A DNA stretch of 64,000 nucleotides from CAWCAL01 sp963695075. Lineage in GTDB: Bacteria; Actinomycetota; Acidimicrobiia; Acidimicrobiales; CAWCAL01. A program made the position numbers and the translations under genes. The stretch lies in assembly GCA_963695075.1 (NCBI GenBank), contig CAVOFR010000008.1, positions 186,001 to 250,000 of the forward strand, in the 5' to 3' direction. The notes below the pieces were generated by a model. The model saw only the letters and a list, made by a program, of their open reading frames with translations, was not told where the DNA came from and made no database searches. Below, in pieces: positions 16,555 through 25,412 of the stretch (position 1 is its first letter; each line of letters begins with the position of its first letter).

Positions 16555-16560
16555 TAGAGT
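16555..16560 (+). promoter_or_regulatory. -10 box (TAGAGT) of tRNA-Pro
   Basis: TAGAGT ends 10 nt before the mature 5' end of the tRNA gene. A TTCTGC at about 16531 is a possible weak -35 box. Confidence 0.5.
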
Positions 16561-16570
16561 GGCCCGCTCA

Positions 16571-16648
16571 CGGGCTGTGGCGCAGCTTGGTTAGCGCGTC
16601 GGTCTGGGGGACCGAAGGTCGGAGGTTCAAATCCTCTCAGCCCGACCA
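16571..16648 (+). tRNA. tRNA-Pro (anticodon GGG)
   Basis: A full cloverleaf can be folded by eye: acceptor arms CGGGCTG (16571-16577) and CAGCCCG, D-arm GCGC/GCGC, anticodon stem TCGGT/ACCGA with loop CTGGGGG giving anticodon GGG, T-arm GGAGG-TTCAAAT-CCTCT, and an encoded CCA end at 16646-16648. It reads CCC and CCU proline codons. It stands directly upstream of the cyclase-like/TIR gene pair; tRNA genes are frequent integration sites, but no repeated tRNA 3' end was found downstream. Confidence 0.95.
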
Positions 16649-16755
16649 CGAAACCGCGGCGACGGCGTCCGCGTCGAGGAGGCCCATGACCAGCAGGAGT
16701 TTCGGAGGCCCCAACCGGCTCGGACGGCCAAGCGGAAGAGGATGATGTCGGCCTG

Positions 16756-18576
16756 ATGGGTGAGGGAGCGCGCATCGGAGATGTCGCCGCTCTCTTGGCG
16801 CGAGGTGACAATCTCCGCGCATACGACCTCGTCGCGAACGAGCTCGAACGGCCGGGCGCCCAGGCGGCGACGAAACCGGCCGATTGGCTCCGCCTGCGGT
16901 ACCTCGGCGGACTGTCGCTGGCTCGGTCCGGCGCACGGGGTCAGGCCGAGCAGGTACTGCAGGGGATCGCCGACGCCTCGGTCGATGCGCTCGAGCCCGC
17001 CCTGGCCGAGGACATCGCCGCCCTGGACGCCCGTCTCGCGAAGGACCGCGCGGTCAATGCCGCACCGAGCGAGCGCCAGGTGCTCCTGGCCGAGGCCGCC
17101 TCCCGCTACGAGTCCGTGTTCCGGAAGCTGGACCGCGGCTTCGCCGGGGTCAACGCGGCCACCCTCTGGTACCTCGCCGGCGAGCTCGATCACGCCCGGG
17201 CGCTGGCGCGAGAGGTAATCGACCTCGTGCACGGCCGGCCGGAGGCGGTCACGTCGACCGACGCCTACTGGTCTGCGGTCACGGAGGCCGAGGCGAGCCT
17301 CGTTCTCGGTGAGTACGACGTGGCGCGGCGGGCCCTCCTCAGAGCCTGCGACGTGGGCTTCGATGATGTCGGTGCACGGGCTTCGACGAGGCGACAGATC
17401 CGCCTCCTGGCTGACGACCTTGGACTCGATCACCGGGAGTTGCTCGCTGGGCTCACCAATCCCGATGTCGTGCACTACTGCGGGCACCGGATGGCCGCCC
17501 CCGACGACGACGGCCGACTGATCCCGGCGGAGGAGAGGTCCGTCCGAGCGGCGATCGACGCGTGGCTGGACGACTGCACGGTCGGATCAGCTCACGGCGC
17601 ACTCGCCAGCGGAGCCGACATCATCGCGGCCGAGGCGCTGATCGAGCGCGGCGCCAGCCTGCACGTGGTTCTCCCCTGCGAGCTCACGGACTTCGTCGAA
17701 CAGTCGGTCGCCCCAGCCGGACCCGCATGGGTCGACCGCTTCCAACGGTGCCTCGACGCGGCGACGACGGTGACCGTGACCTGTGACAGCGCCTCCTGCG
17801 GCGAGGACGTGCTGTTCGCGCACGCATCCGAGGTGGCGATGGGGGAGGCCTTGAACCGGGCTCGAACACACGAGGCCGAAGCTCGACAGCTCGCGGTCTG
17901 GGACGGCGAGGAACCCGACCTCGGGGCCGGGACCGCCCACGACGTCGCCACCTGGGCCGCGATCGGAGGATCCACCCATGTGGTCTCGGTCGGTGGTCGC
18001 GAGATCGGCCGGGCGCCGGCGGCGACCGGATCGGTCGGACTCGGGCGTGAACGTCGAGCGGCCCTCTTCGGCGACCTGACGCACTTCAGCCGACTCCGGG
18101 ACGAACAGGTCCCGGCCTTCGTCGGAGGCGTGATGGCGGCCATCTCGGATGTCCTGGACGAGCGGGGTGAGGACGTCCTGTTCAGCAACACCTGGGGCGA
18201 CGGCCTCTTCGTCATCGCTTCGGACGTGACCGCGGGTGCGGAGATCGGACTGGGGATCCAGGAGGCCCTGTCCGAACTCGACCTGGCCGGATCCTCCCTT
18301 CCGGGTGAGATGAGCATGCGGCTCGCCGGTCACTTCGGGCCGCTCATTCCGGTACACGATCCGGTGCTCGGCGCCGACCTGTACATGGGGCGGGAACTGA
18401 CCCGAGTGGCCCGGATCGTGCCCAGGACGCCGCCGGGAGAGGTCTACGTCACGGCGGCGTTCGCGGCCCTCCTGGCCCTCGACGGTGAAACGGACATCGC
18501 GGCCGAGTACGTCGGACACGTCACCACCGCCAAGAGTTTCGAGACCCTTCCCATGTACGTCCTGAGAAGGCGGTGA
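16756..18576 (+). CDS. TPR/SLOG-like/class III nucleotide cyclase-like protein
   Basis: A 606-residue, three-part soluble protein. Residues 1 to about 230 are helical and TPR-like, resembling the TRAFs-binding (DUF4071) type region. Residues about 238-350 look like a Rossmann/SLOG-type nucleotide-binding domain: VVHYCGHRMAAPDDDGR, HGALASGADIIAAEALIERG, LHVVLPCEL. Residues about 434-606 match a class III cyclase homology domain: AALFGDLTHFS with metal aspartate D440, NTWGDGLFVI with D482, and RELTRVARIV with R553. The usual asparagine before that arginine is T549 and the purine-selecting lysine position appears to be N478, so activity or substrate may be unusual. It overlaps the TIR gene by 4 nt; together they may form a signal-effector pair. 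This function is inference. Confidence 0.75.
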   Translation: MGEGARIGDVAALLARGDNLRAYDLVANELERPGAQAATKPADWLRLRYLGGLSLARSGARGQAEQVLQGIADASVDALEPALAEDIAALDARLAKDRAVNAAPSERQVLLAEAASRYESVFRKLDRGFAGVNAATLWYLAGELDHARALAREVIDLVHGRPEAVTSTDAYWSAVTEAEASLVLGEYDVARRALLRACDVGFDDVGARASTRRQIRLLADDLGLDHRELLAGLTNPDVVHYCGHRMAAPDDDGRLIPAEERSVRAAIDAWLDDCTVGSAHGALASGADIIAAEALIERGASLHVVLPCELTDFVEQSVAPAGPAWVDRFQRCLDAATTVTVTCDSASCGEDVLFAHASEVAMGEALNRARTHEAEARQLAVWDGEEPDLGAGTAHDVATWAAIGGSTHVVSVGGREIGRAPAATGSVGLGRERRAALFGDLTHFSRLRDEQVPAFVGGVMAAISDVLDERGEDVLFSNTWGDGLFVIASDVTAGAEIGLGIQEALSELDLAGSSLPGEMSMRLAGHFGPLIPVHDPVLGADLYMGRELTRVARIVPRTPPGEVYVTAAFAALLALDGETDIAAEYVGHVTTAKSFETLPMYVLRRR

Positions 18577-21371
18577 GCGTGCTGTTCGACGGCTTCATCT
18601 CGTACAGCCACGAGAGCGACCAGGAGTTGGCGGCGCGGCTGCAGACCGAGGTGCAGCGCTTCGCCACGCCGTGGTGGCGGCGGCGCGCCGTTCGGCTCTT
18701 CCGGGATGAGGCCGTGCTGGCTGCCGACCCCCAGCTCTGGTCGTCGGTGGTCCAGGCCATGGGCGACTCGGAGTGGCTGATACTGCTCGCATCGCCCGAG
18801 GCGGCCGCGTCCGCATGGGTGGACCGCGAGGTCGCCTGGTGGATCGACCACAAGGGTAGAGAGCGCGTCCTGATCGTCGTGACCGGCGGCGAGTTCGTCT
18901 GGGACGATCAGCGGGGCGCTCTGGACGCCGAGCGTTCCACCGCCATTCCTCCGGCGTTGGCATCCGGTTTCGTGGACGAGGTGCGGTGGGTGGACGCTCG
19001 CTGGACTCGGGGGGAACACGATTTCGACCGTCGGGAGCCTCGATTCAGCGAGCTGCTGGCCGACATCTCCGCTCCGCTGCGCCACATCTCGAAGGACGAT
19101 CTCGGATCGGAGGAGATCCGCCAGCATCGTCGGACGATCCGGACGGCCTGGACGGGCGCCGTCGCACTGGCTGTCTTCGCCATCGTGGCGTCCGTCGCCG
19201 CTCTCATCGCCGTCGGTCAGCGAGACGAGGCTCGAAGTGAGCACGCGGCCGCGGATGCCCAACGGTCGGCGGCGAGGGTCCAGGCTTCCCTCGCCGAACA
19301 GGCGGCGGCCGCCGAGCAGGTCGAGCGAATCATGGCTGAGTCACGGCTCCAGCAGGGCAGCCAGATCGATCTGGCCATCCTGCTCGCGCTGGAGGCGCAG
19401 CGCCGAGATCCCGGTCGTGCCACCGATCAGGCTTTACTCGAAGCCCTGACCTCGGTCGGTCCGTTGACCGGGATCAGGCGGCTACCGGTCGAGCCGAGGC
19501 GGCCGAGCCCGAGCGTCGTATCGACGGACGGCACCCTGTGGAGGGCAACCGCCGAAGGGGTCGCCCGATTCGACATGAAGGGAGGTCAAGAGCTCGGTCA
19601 TCCCCTGCAGCCCCGTCCCGGGACCCTGCCGATTCAGGTCGAACCCCTGCCCGATGGTCGTCTCGTCGTGTCGTACGAAGACGGAGTCGTCCAGGTGGTG
19701 GATGCCGGCACAGGAGGGGTCGTTGCCGAGCGACGGACAGCTGACAAGCCGGTCTGGGTGCTCCCGACGGGCGACGGTGAGACCCTTGCGGTCAATCCTC
19801 AGGAGATCGGCGCAGACTTCCTGACCCTTCCAGGGCTCGATCACGTGTCCCGGGTGGACGCCGAGCTCTCGGGAACGTGGATAGCGGTGGGGGACGGCGT
19901 CGTGACGGGCGGGGGTCCGGTCGGTACCTCGCTTCGGGGTCTGGACGCGACCGGCATCACCTGGTCCGCCGAGTTCGATTCCCCGTTCAGCGCCCTCGCC
20001 GTACACCCGGAAACCGGTGTCATGGCCGGAGCGCTGTTCGACGGTTCGGTCATCGCCTGGCCTGGGGACGACATCGCGGCGGCCCGGACGCTCGTAGAGT
20101 TCGAAACACCTCGGACCGCCACGCTGCTGGCCTTCGGCGACGGTGGAACGCTGTTCGTCGGCCGCGACGACGGCGCCATCTACGAGTTGGACGTCGACGG
20201 AGAGCACGGTGAGATGGCGCCGCTGGCGTCGATCAACGAGGAAGCCCGTGCCTTCTGGGTCGACGAGGAGGCCGGGGTCCTGGCCGTCGTGAGCTCGAAT
20301 CGGTGGTACCGGTTCCGACTCGACGGGCTCGGCCCCCTGGCGGCGCGACTGCACGAGGGGTCGAGGGCTGATGCGATGCTGGTCGACGGCAACACGCTCG
20401 TGGTCGGATCCCAATCTGGCAGAATCGACCGAAGAGCGGTGGCGGACGGCACCTTGATCGGGTCGTCCGCCGTGGGCGAGAACGCAGCCGTCGCCGCTCT
20501 CGCTCGTCCACCCGGGGCGGTGGCGGCCTCCGTGGTCGAATTTCCGGGGATCGACGCCGACCTCCTACGGATGCTCCAGGACGCCGCCGGCGTCGCACTG
20601 CGGGAAGCGCTGGGTGTGCCCTTCGTCGCTCCGTTGCAGCAGAGCTCCGTCGTTCTCGTCGGTGACGACGGAACCGAGCGCTGGCGTCTTCCCGTGGACC
20701 TCCCCGTGATCGGGCTGGCGACCGTGGAAGGGGGAGCATTGATCGTGGCATTCGACGTCGGCGGGACCCTGCTCGTGATCGACGCCGACACGGGGCGGAC
20801 CGTTCAGGTCGTCGACCGGGCAAACCCGTTCTTCGGCTCGGACCTGACGGTGGTCGGGTCCGAGCTGTTCGCCGTGGGCGGTGAGGTGTCGGTTCGGTTC
20901 CACTTCGTCGACGGCCGGCTCGAACGGGAAGACGAGGAACCCCATCTGGGATGGGTGTTGTCCGGGACCGACGAAGAACTGGTGCTCGCCGATCGCTCAA
21001 CCGTGAAGGTGCTCGAGGTCGGAACGCTCGAGCACCGGGCCGAGATGGCCACCCCGGCGTTGGTCGAGGTCGCCGAGCTCCTCTCGGATCGGAACTCCCT
21101 CGTCGTCCGAACCGACCGCTCCATCGACCTCCTGGATCTCGGGCGCAGCACGGTGGTGCCCATCGGTCCGTCCGGTTTGACCCCGGTTGCCATCGAGCCG
21201 CTCCCGGATGGGGGATTCCTGACCCTCGACGGTCGGGGTCGGGTCGACCGCTGGACGATGGACCCCGGCGAGTGGCGTCGGATCGGCTGCGAGCTCGTGG
21301 GCCGCGACCTCACCGCCGACGAATGGTCGACCCACTTCCCCGACGAGGAGCGCCATCCCACCTGCGACTGA
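18573..21371 (+). CDS. TIR domain, transmembrane and beta-propeller protein
   Basis: A 932-residue protein. Residues 4 to about 165 form a bacterial TIR domain: DGFISYSHESDQELAARLQ, RLFRDEAVL, LILLASPEAAASAWVDREVA. The glutamate at 86 (WVDRE) is in the position of the catalytic NADase glutamate. A membrane helix follows (about 191-214), then an Ala/Glu-rich coiled coil (216-262), the helical ILLALEAQRRDPGRATDQAL segment found before WD repeats, and a propeller-like C-terminal half of about 600 residues (DGRLVVSYEDGVVQVVD is one blade). The GTG start overlaps the cyclase-like gene by 4 nt. TIR proteins of bacteria often deplete NAD in phage defence; here the role is not shown. Confidence 0.82.
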   Translation: MSVLFDGFISYSHESDQELAARLQTEVQRFATPWWRRRAVRLFRDEAVLAADPQLWSSVVQAMGDSEWLILLASPEAAASAWVDREVAWWIDHKGRERVLIVVTGGEFVWDDQRGALDAERSTAIPPALASGFVDEVRWVDARWTRGEHDFDRREPRFSELLADISAPLRHISKDDLGSEEIRQHRRTIRTAWTGAVALAVFAIVASVAALIAVGQRDEARSEHAAADAQRSAARVQASLAEQAAAAEQVERIMAESRLQQGSQIDLAILLALEAQRRDPGRATDQALLEALTSVGPLTGIRRLPVEPRRPSPSVVSTDGTLWRATAEGVARFDMKGGQELGHPLQPRPGTLPIQVEPLPDGRLVVSYEDGVVQVVDAGTGGVVAERRTADKPVWVLPTGDGETLAVNPQEIGADFLTLPGLDHVSRVDAELSGTWIAVGDGVVTGGGPVGTSLRGLDATGITWSAEFDSPFSALAVHPETGVMAGALFDGSVIAWPGDDIAAARTLVEFETPRTATLLAFGDGGTLFVGRDDGAIYELDVDGEHGEMAPLASINEEARAFWVDEEAGVLAVVSSNRWYRFRLDGLGPLAARLHEGSRADAMLVDGNTLVVGSQSGRIDRRAVADGTLIGSSAVGENAAVAALARPPGAVAASVVEFPGIDADLLRMLQDAAGVALREALGVPFVAPLQQSSVVLVGDDGTERWRLPVDLPVIGLATVEGGALIVAFDVGGTLLVIDADTGRTVQVVDRANPFFGSDLTVVGSELFAVGGEVSVRFHFVDGRLEREDEEPHLGWVLSGTDEELVLADRSTVKVLEVGTLEHRAEMATPALVEVAELLSDRNSLVVRTDRSIDLLDLGRSTVVPIGPSGLTPVAIEPLPDGGFLTLDGRGRVDRWTMDPGEWRRIGCELVGRDLTADEWSTHFPDEERHPTCD

Positions 21372-21407
21372 CCGGTGACGGTCTGCTCCGGTGATCGCGA
21401 GGTCCCC

Positions 21408-21413
21408 TATCCT
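21408..21413 (+). promoter_or_regulatory. -10 box (TATCCT) of the FAD oxidoreductase gene
   Basis: TATCCT lies 24 nt before the ATG at 21438, leaving room for a short leader with an AGGGGG ribosome site. It separates this gene from the TIR cassette. Confidence 0.4.
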
Positions 21414-21437
21414 CGATCTGACGATCCAGGGGGATGC

Positions 21438-23081
21438 ATGTCCAGTCATGACGCCATCATCATCGGGTCGGGACCGGGCGGACTCACCACCGCGGCCCAC
21501 CTCGCGGCCGCCGGCAAGGCGGTCGTCGTGCTGGAACAACACGACCTGGCCGGCGGGAACTGCATGGTCTTCCGCCGGCAGAACGCCTACGAGTTCGACG
21601 TGGGTCTTCACTACATCGGCGACTGCGGGCCGGGCGGGCTGTTCCCGGCCATCCTGGGCGGGCTCGGGCTGGCCGATCGCATCAGGTTCCTCCCGTTCGA
21701 CCGGGAGTTCGATCGGTTGATGTTCCCCGACATGGAGATCGCCGTTCCCGCGGGATGGCCCGAGTACCGGGCGGTGCTCACCGCGGCCTTCCCCGATGAC
21801 CAGGAGGCCCTCGAGATCTGCCTCGGCACCCTCGAGTCCCTGGCCGGCGAGATGCGCTCGGCCATGCTCCCCGGCGCTCACACCCCGACGCTCGACGAGT
21901 GGGGGCGGGCATCGCTCCAGGAGTTGTACGACCATGCGGGGCTCTCCGCTCGCCCCCAGGCGGTGCTTTCGCACTGGACGGGCCTCTACGGATCGGGGCC
22001 GGACCAGTCCGCGGTCACGATGCACGCCTCGATCATCGACCACTACATGCGGGGTGCGTTCTACCCCGAGGGCGGCGGCCAGGTCATTCCGGCCCGGCTC
22101 GTCGAGGTCATCGAGTCGCACGGGGGCGAGGTGCGGACCATGGCTCGAGTCGAGCGCATCACGGTGGAGAACGGTGTGGTGACGGGCGTCGTGCTGGACG
22201 GGGGAGAGGTCCTGTCGGCCCCCCTGGTGGTCTCCAACGCCGACTACAAGCGGACGGTCCTCGAGCTGGCCCCCAGGGACGCCTGGCGCGCCGCGACGAT
22301 CGAGCGGGCCGGGTCCATGAGCACGACGCTGGGCCTGGTCGTGGTCTATCTGGTGGTCGAGGGCACTCTCGAAGGCCCCAACTGCAACTATTTCACCTTC
22401 CCCGACTGGAACGTCACCGGGTGCTACCAGCAGCTCGAGGAGGGTGAACTGCCCGATGGTCGGGTGCCGTTCGCCTACATCGCGATGGCGTCGCGCAAGG
22501 ACCCCGGGAACCGACACCTCTGCCCGCCGGGCCACACGAACTTCCAGGTGATGACCATGGCGCCACGCGGGTACCGGTTCTGGTCGGTCGACGAGGGCCC
22601 CACCCACGGTCCGTCCTACCGCCGCGTCCCGGGCTACCGGGACATGAAGCAGCAGCTGACCGACCAACTCCTCGATCTGGCCGAGAACGTCCTGGGTCCT
22701 TTCCGGGACCGAATCGTGCACATCGAGACCGCCACCCCGCTCAGCCAGGAGCGCTACACGCTGTCGACCGACGGAACCTCCTATGGGCTCCGACACTCCC
22801 CGGATCAGGTGGGCAAGGGTAGGCCGGGCCACAGGACCGAGGTCGACGGCCTCTTCGTCGTCGGCCAGAACACCGTGAGCGGCCACGGGATCGCCGGCAC
22901 CATGGTGGGAGGAGTGCGCTGCGCGGGTGAGATCCTGGGTAAGGAGCTGCTCATCGAGTCCTTCCTCGGAACGTCGTTCGTGGATCCCGAGGTTCTCCCG
23001 AGGGATCCGGACGACTGGGATCCCGTCGCGGTCAGCCGAGGGAGAGCCCTTCGGGCCAGACGCGAAGGTGCGAGGCCGTGA
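21438..23081 (+). CDS. FAD-dependent oxidoreductase, phytoene desaturase / retinol saturase-like
   Basis: A 547-residue flavoprotein. The N-terminal dinucleotide motif is IIIGSGPGGLTTAAHLAAAG (residues 7-26), followed by the family motif VLEQHDLAGGNCMVF. Near the C-terminus, DGLFVVGQNTVSGHGIAGTM is the conserved FAD-binding end of CrtI/CrtISO/retinol saturase-like enzymes, and FYPEGGGQVIPARL in the middle is also typical. The substrate is probably a polyene or other lipid, but no carotenoid gene lies next to it. An upstream ATG-containing extension exists; the ATG at 21438 with AGGGGG upstream is preferred. Confidence 0.85.
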   Translation: MSSHDAIIIGSGPGGLTTAAHLAAAGKAVVVLEQHDLAGGNCMVFRRQNAYEFDVGLHYIGDCGPGGLFPAILGGLGLADRIRFLPFDREFDRLMFPDMEIAVPAGWPEYRAVLTAAFPDDQEALEICLGTLESLAGEMRSAMLPGAHTPTLDEWGRASLQELYDHAGLSARPQAVLSHWTGLYGSGPDQSAVTMHASIIDHYMRGAFYPEGGGQVIPARLVEVIESHGGEVRTMARVERITVENGVVTGVVLDGGEVLSAPLVVSNADYKRTVLELAPRDAWRAATIERAGSMSTTLGLVVVYLVVEGTLEGPNCNYFTFPDWNVTGCYQQLEEGELPDGRVPFAYIAMASRKDPGNRHLCPPGHTNFQVMTMAPRGYRFWSVDEGPTHGPSYRRVPGYRDMKQQLTDQLLDLAENVLGPFRDRIVHIETATPLSQERYTLSTDGTSYGLRHSPDQVGKGRPGHRTEVDGLFVVGQNTVSGHGIAGTMVGGVRCAGEILGKELLIESFLGTSFVDPEVLPRDPDDWDPVAVSRGRALRARREGARP

Positions 23082-23131
23082 CGATGTCATGCTGCGTAGC
23101 GGCGGCAATCGAGAACCCGATGGCGAAGCCC

Positions 23132-23153
23132 GCGCAGCGGATTATCGCTGCGC
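23132..23153. repeat. Hairpin with GATTAT loop, copy 1
   Basis: Arms GCGCAGCG (23132-23139) and CGCTGCGC (23146-23153) close a GATTAT loop. A second structure with the same loop and covarying arms is at 31385-31406. It lies between the oxidoreductase gene and the promoter of the SRAP gene. Confidence 0.7.
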
Positions 23154-23169
23154 CGATGAAGCCGCCAAC

Positions 23170-23175
23170 TAGCTT
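23170..23175 (+). promoter_or_regulatory. -10 box (TAGCTT) of the SRAP gene
   Basis: TAGCTT lies 8 nt before the ATG at 23184, fitting leaderless transcription. The GATTAT hairpin ends 16 nt upstream. Confidence 0.5.
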
Positions 23176-23183
23176 GGACGACC

Positions 23184-23915
23184 ATGTGCGGGCGCTTCGT
23201 GTCGTCGTCGCCTCCAGATCAGCTCGCCAAGTACTTCGACGTCGAAGCGCTCGGTGAGTCGTTGCTGGATCCCAGCTACAACGTGGCGCCCACCAACGAC
23301 GTCTATGCCGTACTGGAGAGCGGGGGAGTGCGGCGCATGGAACCTCTGCACTGGGGGCTCGTGCCATTCTGGGCGAAAGATCTCAAGATCGGCAACCGGA
23401 TGATCAACGCGCGAGCCGAGACCGTGGCGACGAAGAACGCGTTCAGATCGGCATTCAAGAAGCGTCGGTGCATCATCCCGGCGGACGGGTTCTACGAGTG
23501 GCAGAAGATCGAAGGCTCGAAGATCAAGCAGCCGCACTTCATCCACCGGGCCGATGACGAGCCGCTTGCTTTCGCCGGCCTGTGGGAGATCTGGCGTGGG
23601 CCTGACCGCGACAGCGACGAGCCCGTCACCTCGTGCACCATCATCACGACCTCGGCCAACGAGACCATGGCCGAGATCCACGACCGCATGCCCGTGATCC
23701 TGCCACCTGCGGCATGGACCGACTGGCTCGACCGCGACAACGACGACGTCGACACGTTGGGCAGACTGCTCGTCCCCGCACCGAAACAGCTGCTCGCGAT
23801 GCATCCGGTGTCGACCGAGGTGAATCGCGTCCAGAACAAGGGGTCGGATCTGATCGCCCCTACGCCGGGATCGGCCGCAGCGGACCCGAGCGGTCCGCAG
23901 GGATCACTTCTTTGA
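23184..23915 (+). CDS. yedK: SOS response-associated peptidase (SRAP) / abasic-site shield protein
   Basis: A 243-residue member of the HMCES/YedK family, which crosslinks through Cys2 to abasic sites in single-stranded DNA. The start MCGRFVSS supplies the catalytic Cys2 after Met removal. Other family motifs are YNVAPTNDVYAVL, LHWGLVPFWAKD, NARAETVATKNAFR, RRCIIPADGFYEWQ and MAEIHDRMPVIL with the conserved histidine. Length fits. It overlaps the DUF2079 gene by 4 nt (TTGA). No LexA-box search could be made beyond eye inspection, and none was noticed. Confidence 0.95.
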   Translation: MCGRFVSSSPPDQLAKYFDVEALGESLLDPSYNVAPTNDVYAVLESGGVRRMEPLHWGLVPFWAKDLKIGNRMINARAETVATKNAFRSAFKKRRCIIPADGFYEWQKIEGSKIKQPHFIHRADDEPLAFAGLWEIWRGPDRDSDEPVTSCTIITTSANETMAEIHDRMPVILPPAAWTDWLDRDNDDVDTLGRLLVPAPKQLLAMHPVSTEVNRVQNKGSDLIAPTPGSAAADPSGPQGSLL

Positions 23916-25390
23916 TCAATCGGGTGCTCCGTCGGCTCGACGCGTGGTGGCTGCGACTCAGCGGACGGCTGGACACACCCGCAAATGACCGCATCATCCC
24001 CTGGGTCGTCGCGCTGATCCTGTTCGTCGTGCTCGCCGCCCTCGCTCTCGCCCGGGCCCGTTCACTCGACGCCGGCACCGGACTGGCGACTTGGACCCAG
24101 GCCGCATGGAAGATCTCCGAGTTCGAGGCCCCCGAGAGCAGCCTCGTCGGCCGCAACATCCTCGCCGAGCAAGCCGCGTTCGTCCTCTGGCCGATCGGGT
24201 TGGTCGCTCGCTGGATCCCGGTGGCCAGCTGGCTCCTCGTCCTCCAGTCGGCCGCGCTCGCCATGGGTGTCGTCCCGGTCTGGCGACTCGCCCGTGACAC
24301 CAACGTCCTGCGACTCTCGGCCACGTTCGTCCTCGGGCTCGCATATTGCCTGTACCCGGCCATCCACAATCTGAACCTGGCCGGGTTTCACCCCGAGGCC
24401 CTGGGCATACCACTGCTTCTGGCTGCCGCCCGCTACGGGGTGGGGCAACGCTGGGTCTGGTTCTCGCTGTGTGCCGTGCTGGCCGTCATGTGCCGGGCCG
24501 ACCTGGCTGTCGCCGTGGCCGGACTCGGGGTCGTGATCGGCGTGCGGGGCAATCGGCGGGCCGGTGTCATCGTGTTCAGCGCAGGGATCGCGTGGGCGGT
24601 CGTGTCCATCACCGCGATCCAACCGGTGTTCAGCGAGGGTCCCATTCCCCATGTGGAGGCGTTTTCGACGTTCGGTGACGGGCCATGGTCCGTCCTGTGG
24701 GGGATGGTCACCCACCCCCACGTCGTGTTGAGAGAACTGGTCACCGAGGAGAACTTCGACACGGTCGTCCTCCTCCTCGCCCCGGTCCTCTTCCTCCCCG
24801 TCTTCGCCCCCCGCCACTTCTTCCCGGTGGCTCCTCTCCTTGCGTTCTACTTCGTCGCCGAGGTGCCGACCGGCGCAGACGCAGCTCCTCAACAGCTGGC
24901 GGCTGCCACCCCCTTCGTCTTCCTGGCCACCGCCACTGCGCTGAATCGCACGGGTAGGCCGAGTATGAACCAGGTCATGGTCAACTCCCGCGTGCTGGGC
25001 ACGCTGGCCATCGCCTCGATCACGTTCTTCCTTCAGGACTCGGCCAGTTCACCATTCGAGGCGCCGTGGCAGTGGGGTGGTCGTGATCGAGAAGACCTGG
25101 CCCGTCTGGCCGTGGTCGAGCGGGTCGACGACACCGACGTCGTCATGGCCGCTCCAGCCGTCCAGCCGCTGCTGGCCGAGCGCGACGGTCTCTACGATCT
25201 GACCCCCGAGGTCCTGGAGGAGGGCCTTCCCGACGGCCTGGTGGTGGTGATCTTCGACGAACGCGACCGCCGGTGGGATGACGGGGATGTCGAGGACCTC
25301 GATGACGTTCTCGACGAAGAGGGGTTCACCCGGGCCTACGAGGCGGGACCGGTCATCGCGTGGTCCCGACTGTTCGTGGGCAGCGAGTAG
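23912..25390 (+). CDS. DUF2079 multi-spanning membrane protein
   Basis: A 492-residue integral membrane protein with about ten hydrophobic segments. It begins with a basic amphipathic stretch (LINRVLRRLDAWWLRLSGRL) and a first helix near residues 33-50. The sequence FHPEALGIPLLLAAARYG and the later aspartate- and glutamate-rich soluble tail match the DUF2079 family, which is related in topology to GT-C glycosyltransferases. The function is unknown. A TTG at 23912 overlaps the SRAP stop by 4 nt; a GTG at 23924 is the alternative start. It converges on the HIT gene 22 bp away. Confidence 0.75.
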   Translation: MINRVLRRLDAWWLRLSGRLDTPANDRIIPWVVALILFVVLAALALARARSLDAGTGLATWTQAAWKISEFEAPESSLVGRNILAEQAAFVLWPIGLVARWIPVASWLLVLQSAALAMGVVPVWRLARDTNVLRLSATFVLGLAYCLYPAIHNLNLAGFHPEALGIPLLLAAARYGVGQRWVWFSLCAVLAVMCRADLAVAVAGLGVVIGVRGNRRAGVIVFSAGIAWAVVSITAIQPVFSEGPIPHVEAFSTFGDGPWSVLWGMVTHPHVVLRELVTEENFDTVVLLLAPVLFLPVFAPRHFFPVAPLLAFYFVAEVPTGADAAPQQLAAATPFVFLATATALNRTGRPSMNQVMVNSRVLGTLAIASITFFLQDSASSPFEAPWQWGGRDREDLARLAVVERVDDTDVVMAAPAVQPLLAERDGLYDLTPEVLEEGLPDGLVVVIFDERDRRWDDGDVEDLDDVLDEEGFTRAYEAGPVIAWSRLFVGSE

Positions 25391-25412
25391 GACTCACAGC
25401 CAGATCTCCGGT

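Noticed and set aside
16571..21371. Possible integrative element inserted at tRNA-Pro
   Set aside because: No integrase gene and no repeated tRNA 3' end was found after the TIR gene; the cassette may simply neighbour the tRNA.
20997..23108. 703-codon reverse open frame under the TIR and FAD genes
   Set aside because: It crosses the ends of two well-supported genes and shows no family motif.
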